Part shown: positions 44,759 through 54,300 of the stretch, in pieces
Layout: every line of letters starts with the position of its first letter
How positions within the stretch are numbered: position 1 is the first letter of the stretch
NCBI GenBank assembly: GCA_011523845.1
Contig: WTFV01000178.1
Location: forward strand, 1 to 64,000
DNA length: 64,000 nt
Direction of reading: 5' to 3'
Source of the DNA: Acidobacteriota bacterium
GTDB taxonomy: Bacteria; Acidobacteriota; Vicinamibacteria; Vicinamibacterales; UBA8438
Program-made: the position numbers and the translations under genes
Notes under the pieces: model-generated
What the model was told of the DNA's origin: nothing
The model's input: only the letters and a program-made list of their open reading frames with translations
Databases searched by the model: none

Positions 44759-46491
44759 ATGCCGCTGATCCGCGAGCTGATCGACATCCCGGAGCGGGTC
44801 CACCGCGACGACTTCGTCCTCCGGCTCCGAGCCACACGCCGGCCGACGACCTGGCGCGTCTCAACGACTTTCGCGGACGTGATTCGCGGGCGCGGACGCT
44901 GGTCTGGCTGCCGTCCTTCCTGAGCGCCTCGGCCCAACGCGAGCTCGGTACGCTCGTCAGAATCGATCACGTCCTGCGCGGTGACCGGCTGCGCGACTTC
45001 GCGACGCACCTCTCGCCGGTCGACCAGGCGTCCGCGCGCGAGCTGCTGCGGAATCAGCAGAGCCAGCTCCGGCAACGCCTGATCCACTACCTGGAGGGCG
45101 CCTACGGGGTGGAGAATCCTCCCCCGGGGGCGATCGACCAGTCGCACCCGCCGGCGGAGCACTTCCAGTCGCTCGATCCCGCCTTCGAGCCGCGACCGCC
45201 GGCGCGGGCGCACCTCCGGGGCGCACTGGAGAGCCTGTTCGATCAGATGTGCGCCAGTCAGTACCCGGCGCACCCGGATTTCGGCGCGCCGGTCAAGACC
45301 GCGGCGCTACGGCGCGTGCACGAGCAGGTGTCGCGTGCGGTGCAGGAGCAGGAGGGGCGCGTCGCCGTCGACAAGACGCTCCGTCCGTTGATGACGCATC
45401 TCGCCGTACCGCTGCGGCTCGGCGAGATGGGCGAGACGCACTTCGTCCTCGGCCGCCACTGGTTCAGCCGCTTCGAGCGGCTGCCCAGGCCGCTGACCGT
45501 CGCGAAGCTCCGGGAAGCGATGGACGAGCCCCGGCGCATGGGGCTGCCGGCCGCCGCCGCGAACCTCGTCATTCTGGTGTACGCGGATCAGGCGAATCTC
45601 GCGTTCCGGCGGCACGGAGGCCCCTGGACGGCGGCGCTCGACGATCTGCCCGACGACGTGGTCCTTCGAGAAGAGGAGCTGCCGTCCCAGGAAGCGTGGA
45701 AGACGGCCGGCGATCGCGCGGGGAAGGTGTTCGGGCTGACGGTGTCTCCGCTGCGCAACGCGGCGAACGCGAGCGACTTCGCGGTGCGTCTCGGGGAGGC
45801 CGCCGCGGAACAGGCCGCCGCCTGCGGCGAGCTGGTCGAGCGGTTGGCGGCCATCGGGGCGGACTTCTCCATCGCGGAGGACGGCGCCAAGCGGCTTCGC
45901 ACCGCCCGTGCGACCCGCGCGCTCGTCCAGGCTCTGTCTGCGCTCCGCGGCAAGGCGCGGATCGAGAAGCTCGCCGAAATCCAGCCGGACACGTCCCTCG
46001 AAGCGATGGGGACGAGCTTCCGCAAGGCGGACGATGTCCTGGAGGCTCTCCGGCGAAGCCATTGGAAGCTGTTTGCGACGCTCTCCGAGTTGGCCGACGA
46101 CCGTGCGGACGCCGCCCGGCGCCTTCTGGAGGAGCTCACGGAGGTGATGGCCGCCGACGAGTACGCCGTGGCGCTCGGTCACCGACTGCCCGATATCGAG
46201 AACCGCGCCGTCAATCTTCTGGCGCGCCCGGTCCCGGTGGTCCCGCCGCCGTCACCAGCTCCCTCGCCGGAAAAGGAATCGGAACGTCCGCCGGGGAAGG
46301 GCCTCGGAACGGGCGCGGGCGGCGTGTCCGTGCGCGAGGGCGTCCTGGTTGACCAGGGGGCGCACGGCAATCTGAATCGCGACCGGCTGCGGGAGGTCAC
46401 CGCGAAACTCGAAGCGTTGCTCCGGCAGGAACCGGCCGCACGACTGGAGATCACCTGGAAGCTCCTGCGTGACCGGAAGGATGGCGCATGA
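44759..46491 (+). pseudogene. pglY: pglY, BREX type 2 ATPase with large internal deletion
   Basis: The ATG at 44759 opens MPLIRELIDIPERVHRDDFV then LRLR, the usual PglY N-terminus, for only about 25 codons. The sequence then jumps, in a different frame, to ADDLARLNDFRGRDSRARTL and continues open through LVWLPSFLSASAQRELG to the C-terminus at 46491 (about 548 codons). A P-loop and the rest of the ATPase region, some 600 or more residues in full-length proteins of about 1,200, are absent. The C-terminal part could be translated from an internal start such as the GTG at 45109. The 3' end overlaps pglZ as ATGA. Confidence 0.82.
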
Positions 46492-49271
46492 GCGGCGTGC
46501 CGTCGTTCGCCCAGATACGTGCCCACGTGGAGTCGATCCGCGACCGGTATCCGGACGCGCGCGCCATCGGGATCGGCATGCCCGCGTTGGACGAGGCGAC
46601 GCCGGCGCCCTCCGTGCTGCGGATCGGGTCCGAGGAACTGCCCGTCATCCGGTGCGGCTCCGTGCTGGCTTTGCGCGAACGCTTCCTCGATCCTCCCGCT
46701 GCCGGGCCGCCGCTCGTGGTACTGACGGACCTGTCACGGACGGCGTTGGGCGACGACCTCATGGCGCGGTTCGCCCACCGCAGGCTGTTCTCGATCGACC
46801 CGTGGCAGCTCGTGAAGGAACGGTTCAAGGCCCTCCACGTCGATCCGCGCCTCGTCGAACGTCACGCGTGGGCGGCGCGCGCGCTTCTCGACGCGGAGCC
46901 CGAGGGCGGATACCCCCCGGTTCCGAGCGGTTTTCTGGATGCCGAAACGGCTTGGCGGCATCTGTTCGAGACCCTCGCCGGAATCCCGCGCGGCGAGTGC
47001 GCCCCGGAGGCGCTCATCGCCTGGGCGCTCGACGGCGCACCCGCGGAGAAGCTGACGGCTCTGCCGGAGGCGGTGCGCACCGGACTGGCGGTCGCCACGG
47101 AGGCCAGCGCGGGGCGGACGGCGCGGGTGATCTTCGGGTGCGCCGGACGACTCGGGCGCCGGACGGTCTCCGTCGGTCTCGCCGCTCGCGTCCTGTTCGA
47201 TCCGGACGCGCCGGGCGACGAACGGGCGGCCAGGGCGAGAGGCAAGCTCGAGGCACTGCTCGGCCTGCGCGATCTGGACGCGGACCTTGCCCGTGGGTGG
47301 ATCGACGCCGCCGAGGGCGTGGTGCGTCGACGGCTTGCTCGTCGTGCGGACTCAGGGCCGGCGCCGGCGCCGGAGGCGGCCGAGTCCGCCGGGACGGTCA
47401 TGGCCGTGCTCGCCGACGCCGACGCCCTGCTGCACGAGTTGGGCGCCGCGGACCTTGCGCGGCGGAGCGGGGTCCTGCGGGCGTCTCTCGATCAGCGGCT
47501 TGCCGCTCTCGCGCGGGAGCTGGTCGCGTTCGTCGACGGCGAAGCGCAGGAGATTCCGGCGGCGTTGCGGGATGCCGCCGGCAACGTGCTCGACCACGCA
47601 CTCTCGGCGGAGAGGTCACGTCGTTCGATGGGTCCCGAAATGGCCTTGCGTCTGGCCGGCTGGCTCGCCGCCCGCCGCCGTGGTGGTGCGCCGAGCCGGC
47701 AGTCGTTCGGCGAGGCGGCACGCGCGTATCGATCCGAAGGCGGCTTCGTGGACTGGGCGCGCACGTGCCTGTGGGACGGCGACGCTTCGCCGCGGCTCGG
47801 GGAGGCGTACGCCGCCCTGGCGCGGCAGGCCGACCTGGTGCGCCAGCAGGAGAACCGGGAATTCGGCGGGCTCCTGGCTGGTTGGCCCGGTGCCGGACCG
47901 CACGACCGGAGCCTGCTGGGCGTCGAGGCGGTGCTCGACCGCTGGGTCGCGCCCCTCGCTCGCGTGCAACCGGTGTTGGTGCTGGTCATCGACGCGATGA
48001 GCATGGCGGTCTTCCGGGAGCTGGAGCGCGATCTCGTCTGGCACGGATGGGTCGAGCTGGTGGCGGGAGAGGAGCCGGAGCGCCCCGTGGTCATCGCCGC
48101 CCTGCCCACGGTGACCGAGGCGTCGCGTGCGAGCCTGCTGTGCGGCGTGATCGTGTCCGGCAATTCGACCACGGAAAAGGAGGGGTTTTCCGAGCACGCC
48201 GGGCTGCGCTCGGCCTGTGCGCCGGCAGCGCCGCCGGTCCTGTTTCACAAGGGTGACCTCCGTGAAGCCGGCGCGGCGGGAGTTCCCCGCGAGGTGGCCG
48301 AGTCGATTGCCGATCCCGGCCGCCGGGTCGTGGGCGTCGTGATCAACGCGGTCGACGACCACCTCGCGAAGGGGGAGCAGGTGCCCGTCGCGTGGACCGC
48401 GCGGCAAATCCGGCCCGTCGAGGAACTGCTCGAAGCCTGTCGCTCCGGCGGGCGCGTCGTCGTGCTCGTGAGCGACCATGGTCACGTGCTTGAACGCGGG
48501 ACCGAGCTCCGCGACGTCGACGGGGCGGAACGCTGGCGCCCCGTGTCGGGAGCACCCGCGGACGACGAGGTCCTGCTTCAGGGACCGCGTGTCGTCGCCG
48601 AAGGCCGCCGCCTGCTGGCGCCGTGGAGCGAGCGGGTCCGTTTCGGGATGAAGAAGAACGGCTATCACGGCGGCGCAACGCTTCAGGAGGTGGTGCTCCC
48701 GTTGGGCGTCTTTGCGTTGCCGGAGACCGCCGCGCGTGTCGCGGGCTGGCGCGAAGCCGCTCAGGAGGTCCCCGGCTGGTGGCAGTGGCGGGTCGAGACG
48801 GTTCCGGCGGCCGAGCCCGAACCCGCGGCGGCGGACGCCGGCCGGCAGACGCCGGAGCCGGTGCGCCGTGCTCCGCGTCCGGGTGAAACCGGCGACCTGT
48901 TTGCGCGGGTGGACGTCGAGGCGCCCCGCCCGGCGGAGACCTGGATCGACCGGCTCTTCGAGACGGAGCTGTTCGCGGCGCAGCGTAAGCAGGCGGCGCG
49001 ATCCGCGCTTCCCGAAGCGCGGATCCGGGCCGTCCTGGCCGCGCTCGACGCCCGCGGCGGCAAGCTCACCGGACCTGCGCTGGCCGAGCGTCTCGGTGTG
49101 CCGCTGTTTCGGCTGGGCGGCATCGTGTCCGCCTTGCGCCGGATCCTGAACGTCGAAGGGTACGATGTTCTGTCCGTCGACGACGCGTCCGAGACCATCG
49201 CGCTGAACCGAGAGCTGCTCGACACGCAGTTCGGTCTTGTGGGCGACGGGCGCCGGGGGGCGGCGCCGTAG
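46488..49271 (+). CDS. pglZ: BREX type 2 PglZ, alkaline-phosphatase-fold protein
   Basis: 927 residues, full length for BREX-2 PglZ. The alkaline-phosphatase-superfamily core is seen as VLVIDAMSMAVFRELERDL near residue 505, AALPTVTEASRASLLCG, VGVVINAVDDHLAKG and VVVLVSDHGHVLERG. The acidic residues (Asp, Asp-His) form the predicted metal site. The C-terminus has a winged-helix-like region (ALDARGGKLTGPALAERLGV). PglZ is needed in Pgl/BREX systems and neutralises PglX toxicity in Streptomyces. It looks intact although its partners pglX and pglY do not. It is coupled to pglY by ATGA and followed by brxD after 12 bp. Confidence 0.92.
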   Translation: MSGVPSFAQIRAHVESIRDRYPDARAIGIGMPALDEATPAPSVLRIGSEELPVIRCGSVLALRERFLDPPAAGPPLVVLTDLSRTALGDDLMARFAHRRLFSIDPWQLVKERFKALHVDPRLVERHAWAARALLDAEPEGGYPPVPSGFLDAETAWRHLFETLAGIPRGECAPEALIAWALDGAPAEKLTALPEAVRTGLAVATEASAGRTARVIFGCAGRLGRRTVSVGLAARVLFDPDAPGDERAARARGKLEALLGLRDLDADLARGWIDAAEGVVRRRLARRADSGPAPAPEAAESAGTVMAVLADADALLHELGAADLARRSGVLRASLDQRLAALARELVAFVDGEAQEIPAALRDAAGNVLDHALSAERSRRSMGPEMALRLAGWLAARRRGGAPSRQSFGEAARAYRSEGGFVDWARTCLWDGDASPRLGEAYAALARQADLVRQQENREFGGLLAGWPGAGPHDRSLLGVEAVLDRWVAPLARVQPVLVLVIDAMSMAVFRELERDLVWHGWVELVAGEEPERPVVIAALPTVTEASRASLLCGVIVSGNSTTEKEGFSEHAGLRSACAPAAPPVLFHKGDLREAGAAGVPREVAESIADPGRRVVGVVINAVDDHLAKGEQVPVAWTARQIRPVEELLEACRSGGRVVVLVSDHGHVLERGTELRDVDGAERWRPVSGAPADDEVLLQGPRVVAEGRRLLAPWSERVRFGMKKNGYHGGATLQEVVLPLGVFALPETAARVAGWREAAQEVPGWWQWRVETVPAAEPEPAAADAGRQTPEPVRRAPRPGETGDLFARVDVEAPRPAETWIDRLFETELFAAQRKQAARSALPEARIRAVLAALDARGGKLTGPALAERLGVPLFRLGGIVSALRRILNVEGYDVLSVDDASETIALNRELLDTQFGLVGDGRRGAAP

Positions 49272-49283
49272 AACGGGACTCGC

Positions 49284-50633
49284 GTGACCGGGCAGCAGTT
49301 CGCGAAGGACCGGCCGGTGATCAGCTCCCAGCGGCGTAACGAGATCGTCGACGCGTTGCGGCGCGGAACCGTCCCGCGGCGGAGTCTGGACGCGTTCGCC
49401 GTCGGCCTGGACGCGTTCGAGACCGTGGTCGGCGAAGAGCTGGCAGCCGTTGCCGCGGGGAGCGCGAAGTTCAAGGCGGTTCGCGGCGAGTACGGCAGCG
49501 GGAAGACCTTCTTCGTCCGGTGGTTGCAGGAGCGGGCGAAGCGCGAAGGATTCGCCGCGGCCGAGGTGCAGATCTCCGAAACGGAGACGCCCCTGCACCG
49601 CCTCGAAACCGTGTACCGCCGGCTGACGGAACGTCTGTCGACGGCGGACGCGCAGCAGGGCGCCCTGCGGGCCGTACTCGACAACTGGTTCTATGTGCTG
49701 GAGGAAGACGTCCTGGCCGAGGGCGGCGTTGTGGAGGGCGACGCCGGCGGACTCCTGGCGAGGACGACCGATCTGATGGAACGGCGCCTCGCAGCGGTTG
49801 CCCGCCACGCTCCGGCGTTCGCTACAGCGCTCCGCGCTTGGCGACGGGCCGTCGCGGAGAACGAGCGCGCCACGGCGGAGGCGCTCCTGGCCTGGATCGG
49901 CGGACAGCCCAACGTCGGCGCGGCGGCCAAGCGGTACGCCGGCGTCAAGGGGGACCTCGATCACTTCGGCGCGCTCAGCTTCCTCCAGGGCCTGCTCGTC
50001 ATCCTGCGCGACTCCGGGTTCGCGGGGCTGATGGTGGTGCTCGACGAGGTCGAGACGCTCCAGCGGGTGCGCAGCGACGTGCGGGAGAAGAGCATGAACG
50101 CCCTCCGGCAGGTGCTCGACGAGATCGACTCCGGGCGCTTCCCGCGCCTCTACCTCGTGATCACCGGAACGCCCGCGTTCTTCGAGGGGCCGCAGGGCGT
50201 GCAGCGCCTGCCGCCGCTCGCCCAGCGGCTGGCCGTGGACTTCTCCGGCGCGCACCGGTTCGACAACCCTCGGGCGCCGCAGGTGCGATTGCAGAACTTC
50301 GACCTCGCGCGCCTGCAGGGCGTCGGGCGGAAGGTCCGTGATCTGTACGTCACCGGCGCCGCCGCCCCGGAGCGCGTCACGAGGCGTGCGGACGACTCGT
50401 ACCTGAACAGTCTCGCCCGCGCCGTCACCGGCAGCCTGGGGGGCCGGGTCGGCATCGCGCCGCGCGTCTTCCTCAAGAAGCTGGTCCAGGACGTGCTCGA
50501 TCGGATCGATCTGCACCCGGACTTCGATCCGCGGCGCGACTACGCCCTCACCCTGACCGACGTCGAGCTCAACGATGTCGAACGCAACGCTCGCGCCGCC
50601 AGTACCCCCGACGATGTCGATCTGGAACGCTGA
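49284..50633 (+). CDS. brxD: BREX system ATP-binding protein BrxD
   Basis: 449 residues from a GTG at 49284. Walker A is GEYGSGKTFFVRW and Walker B is LMVVLDEVETLQR, followed by the sensor region LYLVITGTPAFFEGPQG. This is an AAA/STAND-like ATPase specific to BREX type 2 (and type 3-like) loci, where it normally stands directly before brxHI. Here a phosphoribosyltransferase and a small gene intervene. It appears complete and undamaged. Its biochemical role within BREX is not defined; ATP-driven assembly or DNA interaction is likely. Confidence 0.9.
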   Translation: MTGQQFAKDRPVISSQRRNEIVDALRRGTVPRRSLDAFAVGLDAFETVVGEELAAVAAGSAKFKAVRGEYGSGKTFFVRWLQERAKREGFAAAEVQISETETPLHRLETVYRRLTERLSTADAQQGALRAVLDNWFYVLEEDVLAEGGVVEGDAGGLLARTTDLMERRLAAVARHAPAFATALRAWRRAVAENERATAEALLAWIGGQPNVGAAAKRYAGVKGDLDHFGALSFLQGLLVILRDSGFAGLMVVLDEVETLQRVRSDVREKSMNALRQVLDEIDSGRFPRLYLVITGTPAFFEGPQGVQRLPPLAQRLAVDFSGAHRFDNPRAPQVRLQNFDLARLQGVGRKVRDLYVTGAAAPERVTRRADDSYLNSLARAVTGSLGGRVGIAPRVFLKKLVQDVLDRIDLHPDFDPRRDYALTLTDVELNDVERNARAASTPDDVDLER

Positions 50634-50639
50634 ACCGAC

Positions 50640-50694
50640 TTGACAACAGCGGTATAATTCCCTGAGTTTCAATGGTTTAACAATTTTCGAACAG
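50640..50694 (+). promoter_or_regulatory. AT-rich promoter candidate before the phosphoribosyltransferase
   Basis: A short, strikingly AT-rich island in GC-rich DNA, with TTGACA at 50640-50645 and TATAAT at 50653-50658. Their spacing of 7 bp is too short for one sigma-70 promoter, so only one of the two boxes may be used. It separates brxD from the inserted genes and implies independent transcription. Confidence 0.5.
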
Positions 50695-51348
50695 ATGATC
50701 AACACCCTTACGGGCACACGCCAAGACCTTCGAGATCTCCTGGATAGCCGAGCGGCTCGGCCAGGTGAGATCACACTCAGCACCGGCGCGAAATCGAACT
50801 TCTACTTCGACTGCAAACCGGTGACGCTGAGCGCGGACGGCGCCTACCTGGTCGGGATGGTCTTCCTCGACGCGCTGGAGGCGCTTCCCGAGCGCCCCGA
50901 GGCTGTCGGCGGATTGACGCATGGGGCGGATCCGATCGTCAGCGCAATGGTCGTGCTGTCTCACGTTCGAGAATGTCCGATTGAAGGGTTCTACGTTCGC
51001 AAGGAGGTGAAGCGGCACGGCACGAAGCGCCGCATCGAGAATCCGCCGAAACCGGGAACGAAGGTGGTTATCGTCGACGATGTCGTCACGACCGGGAAGT
51101 CGCTGCTTCAGGCTGTGCATGAAGCGCGCGAGGCCGGATGCGAGGTCATCGGCGTCCTGGCTCTTGTCGACCGCGAGGAACAGGACGGCGCAGCCAATAT
51201 TCGCAGGGAAGTCGATACCTACATCCCGCTCTACAAGCGGAGCGATTTTCCACGTATTGCCAGTGTGGCGGATCCATGTCATACAACGACGACGTCCGAG
51301 GAGCCCTCGGTCCAGGAGGCTTCAGCATCGACAGCCTCCGGCGCATAA
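50695..51348 (+). CDS. PyrE-like phosphoribosyltransferase
   Basis: 217 residues. The fold is type I PRTase of the orotate phosphoribosyltransferase kind: LSTGAKSNFYFDCKPVTLS near the start, FYVRKEVKRHGTKRRIE (flexible catalytic loop) and the PRPP site VVIVDDVVTTGKSLLQAV. The C-terminal 35 residues are Thr/Ser-rich and overlap the next gene. A biosynthetic PyrE would not be expected between brxD and brxHI, so it may be a defence-associated nucleotide-modifying enzyme or a displaced housekeeping copy. An AT-rich promoter candidate lies directly upstream. Confidence 0.85.
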   Translation: MINTLTGTRQDLRDLLDSRAARPGEITLSTGAKSNFYFDCKPVTLSADGAYLVGMVFLDALEALPERPEAVGGLTHGADPIVSAMVVLSHVRECPIEGFYVRKEVKRHGTKRRIENPPKPGTKVVIVDDVVTTGKSLLQAVHEAREAGCEVIGVLALVDREEQDGAANIRREVDTYIPLYKRSDFPRIASVADPCHTTTTSEEPSVQEASASTASGA

Positions 51349-51599
51349 CGCGTCTGTCGTTCGAGTTCATCGACGACGGTCAGGCCGTCCACCCCATCGT
51401 CCCGTTCGTGATTGCCATGGTTTGTTCGCAGATCGCTGACGGTTGGGAGGGTGAACCTGTCGACGCGGACGCCGCTCGGCTCGTTGAGACGCACGTCGGC
51501 ACGAAGCTCCTGGCGCTCCTCGACGCATCGACTCACGAGCTGACTGACAGGCTTGACAATCTGGTCAGAGCCTACGCGGACACACGAGGGCTGCCGTGA
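51276..51599 (+). CDS. small acidic hypothetical protein downstream of the PRTase
   Basis: 107 residues from the ATG at 51276, overlapping the PRTase 3' end by 73 bp. It is predicted mainly helical and acidic (RITRLSFEFIDDGQAVHPIV, VDADAARLVETHVGTKLLAL, then LDASTHELTDRLDNLVRAYA). I do not recognise the family. The tight overlap with the PRTase suggests the two work together, as regulator, partner or antitoxin-like protein. Immediately after it, GTGA at 51596 opens a 24-codon frame that ends exactly at the brxHI start. Confidence 0.65.
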   Translation: MSYNDDVRGALGPGGFSIDSLRRITRLSFEFIDDGQAVHPIVPFVIAMVCSQIADGWEGEPVDADAARLVETHVGTKLLALLDASTHELTDRLDNLVRAYADTRGLP

Positions 51600-51666
51600 C
51601 TGGGAACCCCCAGACGCCGTTCGACGCGCCCACCGGGTGCGCCTCGCCGTGCTTCGGGCTTGGCCC

Positions 51667-53778
51667 GTGAACCCCGAGCCCGGGTTCGACAGACTGCACC
51701 CTGCCCTTCAACATCACATCGTCAACTCGCTCGGGTGGAGGGCACTCCGTCCGCTGCAGGAGCACGCCATCGGTCCCGTGCTGGATGGCAACCACGCCCT
51801 GCTGCTTGCCCCCACCGCCGGGGGCAAGACCGAGGCCGCGGTCTTGCCGCTCCTGTCGCGGATGCTCACCGAACAGTGGGGCGGGTTGAGCGTGCTCTAT
51901 GTGTGTCCGCTCAAGGCCCTTCTGAACAACATCGAGTCGCGTCTCCGGGCCTACGGTGTCCTGGTCGGACGGCGCATCGATCTGTGGCACGGCGATGTCG
52001 GCGCCGCCCGGCGGCAGGCGATCCTGCGCGATCGTCCCGATCTGCTGCTGACCACGCCCGAGTCGATCGAGGTGATGCTCGTGTCGAGCCGCTCCGATCC
52101 GCGAGTGCTTTTCCAGGACGTCCAGGCCGTTGTCGTCGACGAGTTGCACGCGTTCGCCGGCGACGATCGCGGCTGGCATCTGCTCGCGGTCCTGGAGCGC
52201 GTGCGCAGATTGGCAGGCCGCGAGATTCAGCGGCTGGGTCTGTCCGCGACCATCGGGAACCCCCAGGCGCTGCTCGAATGGCTCGCACCCGCCTCGTCCC
52301 GGCCGCGACGCGTTATTGCCCCGCCCGGCGAAGCGGCGAGGTCTGCGACTGTGCATCTGGACTACGTGGGCAACGTCCGGAACGCGGCCAACGTTGTCTC
52401 TGCGCTTCACCGAGGCGAGAAGCGACTCGTGTTCTGCGACAGTCGAGCCCGCGTCGAGGCGCTGGCCGCTGAGCTACGCCAGTCTGGTACCGAGACGTTC
52501 GTCTCCCACAGCTCACTTGGCCTGGACGAGCGCCGGCGTTCCGAGGAGGCGTTCTCGCAGAGCCGCGACTGCGTCATGGTCGCCACGAGCACGCTGGAGC
52601 TGGGCATCGACGTCGGCGACCTCGACCGCGTGATCCAGCTCGACGCGCCGGCGACCGTCGCCTCTTTTCTGCAGCGGCTGGGCCGCACCGGGCGTCGACC
52701 CGGAACGGTCCGGAACTGTCTCTTCCTGGCAACGTCCGACGACGGATTCCTGAGAGCGTCCGGTCTGCTGCGACTCTGGCTCGACGGCTACGTCGAACCC
52801 GTCGTGTCGCCGCTTGAACCGTTTCACATCTTCGCGCAGCAGCTCCTGGCCCTGGCCCTGCAGGAAGGACGCATCGGGCGTCATACGTGGCGCGACTGGC
52901 TGGGTCGGATGCCCGCATTCCGCGAGTTGGCGCGCAAGCATCTCGACGAGATCATCGAGTTCATGCTGACGCGCGAAATGCTGTACGACGACAGCGGGAT
53001 GCTCTCGATGGGCATCGAAGGAGAGCGCGCCTTCGGCCGCCGGCATTTCATGGATCTCATGTCGGTGTTCATCAGCGAGCCGCTCTTCTCCGTGCACCAT
53101 GGGCGGACGGAGCTCGGTCTCGTGCATCCGCTGTCGTTTCAGGTCCGTCGGGACGGCCCGGTGGTGCTTCCCCTCGCGGGAAGGAGTTGGGAGGTTTCCC
53201 ACGTCGACTGGAAACGCCGCGTCGCCTACGTGAAGGCCACCACGGAGAAGGGACGTTCACGCTGGATCGGACCGGGAATCCCGCTCCGCTTCGATCTCTG
53301 CAGGGCGATTCGGCGGGTCCTCGACGAAGGAACCCTCGACGTCCGGTTCAGCAGGCGCGCTCGGACAAAGCTCGACGCGATCCGTAAGAGCTTCTCCTGG
53401 GTCGACGCCACCGGCACGGTCGTCGTTCGCGACACCACGGGCGCCCGCCGTTGGTGGACGTTCGCGGGCCTTCGCGCGAACATCACGCTCGGAGAGTTGA
53501 TTGGAACGCTCCGTCTCCCAGCGTTCCGCGACGACAATCTCTCGATTCGACTCCGGGATGGCGTCGGCGTCGAAGAACTGAGGAGACGACTCGATGCCGT
53601 AGAGGTGGAGACGACGGAGGAAGCCTTCCCCGTAAGCGACGAAGCCGTCGATGCCCTGAAGTTCTCGGCGTGCCTGCCGAAGGAACTCGCCGTCCGCACT
53701 CTTCGCGAGCGCGGCTCCGACCCGACCGCGGTGAGCACCTGCCTTCAGGAACCGATTCGGCAGATTGCGTTGGCGTGA
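51667..53778 (+). CDS. brxHI: BREX type 2 Lhr-like helicase BrxHI
   Basis: 703 residues from a GTG at 51667, which fits the family N-terminus (GFDRLHPALQHHIVNSLGWR). Superfamily 2 helicase motifs are in order: Q-like LRPLQEHAI, Walker A APTAGGKTEA, CPLKALLNN, TTPESIEVM, motif II DELH, LGLSATIG, FCDSRARVEALA, ATSTLELGIDVGDLD and the arginine-finger motif QRLGRTGRRPGT. The C-terminal half is Lhr-like. It is the last BREX gene and appears intact. The ATP-dependent helicase or translocase is needed in BREX for DNA handling, though the precise role is unknown. An upstream in-frame ATG at 51553 would overlap the small gene and is less likely. Confidence 0.92.
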   Translation: MNPEPGFDRLHPALQHHIVNSLGWRALRPLQEHAIGPVLDGNHALLLAPTAGGKTEAAVLPLLSRMLTEQWGGLSVLYVCPLKALLNNIESRLRAYGVLVGRRIDLWHGDVGAARRQAILRDRPDLLLTTPESIEVMLVSSRSDPRVLFQDVQAVVVDELHAFAGDDRGWHLLAVLERVRRLAGREIQRLGLSATIGNPQALLEWLAPASSRPRRVIAPPGEAARSATVHLDYVGNVRNAANVVSALHRGEKRLVFCDSRARVEALAAELRQSGTETFVSHSSLGLDERRRSEEAFSQSRDCVMVATSTLELGIDVGDLDRVIQLDAPATVASFLQRLGRTGRRPGTVRNCLFLATSDDGFLRASGLLRLWLDGYVEPVVSPLEPFHIFAQQLLALALQEGRIGRHTWRDWLGRMPAFRELARKHLDEIIEFMLTREMLYDDSGMLSMGIEGERAFGRRHFMDLMSVFISEPLFSVHHGRTELGLVHPLSFQVRRDGPVVLPLAGRSWEVSHVDWKRRVAYVKATTEKGRSRWIGPGIPLRFDLCRAIRRVLDEGTLDVRFSRRARTKLDAIRKSFSWVDATGTVVVRDTTGARRWWTFAGLRANITLGELIGTLRLPAFRDDNLSIRLRDGVGVEELRRRLDAVEVETTEEAFPVSDEAVDALKFSACLPKELAVRTLRERGSDPTAVSTCLQEPIRQIALA

Positions 53779-53862
53779 CATGCCAACGTGCCGTCGCGGC
53801 CGAGGGGGCGCCGGCGTGATCACTCTCTCGTGCCGGCGTCGCGTATACGCCGCGGGTTCGCA

Positions 53863-54300
53863 CTATCCGAGATGCGTGACGTCGATTCCACCCCAGTGCC
53901 GGTTCAGGTATTCCACCACGAGGCGGCGATGGCAATGCTCGGGCGTGTCCTCGCTGCAGAGCAGGCAACCGTCGGCGACGGTTTCCCTGGCGACCGTCTG
54001 CTCGACGCGTCGAGCGCGCATCAGGTCCAGGAAGCGTGTTTCATAGGCACTCCAGTCGCCACCCTTCTTCTTGTAGTCGTCCAGCATCTGCTTCGTGGGC
54101 GCCAGCGCGGGCAGGTGCACGTATTCCATGCCACAGATTTCGGCGAGAAAGTAGGCCAGGTCATCCCGCTTGGCGAAGCCGGCAAGCTGCGACACGTTGT
54201 TGAGCCGCACGTCGACGACGCGTCGCGCGCCCGATGTCCGCAGCAACTCGAAGAAGCGGCGCGCGGACTTCTTCGTGAAACCGATGGTGAAGACCTTCAT
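53863..54300 (-). CDS. DUF488 protein (short form)
   Basis: 145 residues from the ATG at 54300, overlapping the upstream DUF488 stop as ATGA. It starts KVFTIGFTKKSARRFFELLR, followed by VVDVRLNNVSQLAGFAKRDD and the Cys signature LCSEDTPEHCHRRLVVEYL. DUF488 is a small conserved family of unknown enzymatic role often found near defence genes. It is convergent with brxHI. Confidence 0.88.
   Translation of the reverse strand: MKVFTIGFTKKSARRFFELLRTSGARRVVDVRLNNVSQLAGFAKRDDLAYFLAEICGMEYVHLPALAPTKQMLDDYKKKGGDWSAYETRFLDLMRARRVEQTVARETVADGCLLCSEDTPEHCHRRLVVEYLNRHWGGIDVTHLG

Noticed and set aside
50640..50658. TTGACA and TATAAT as one consensus sigma-70 promoter
   Set aside because: The spacer is only 7 bp. 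I keep the region as an AT-rich promoter candidate, but not as a canonical promoter.
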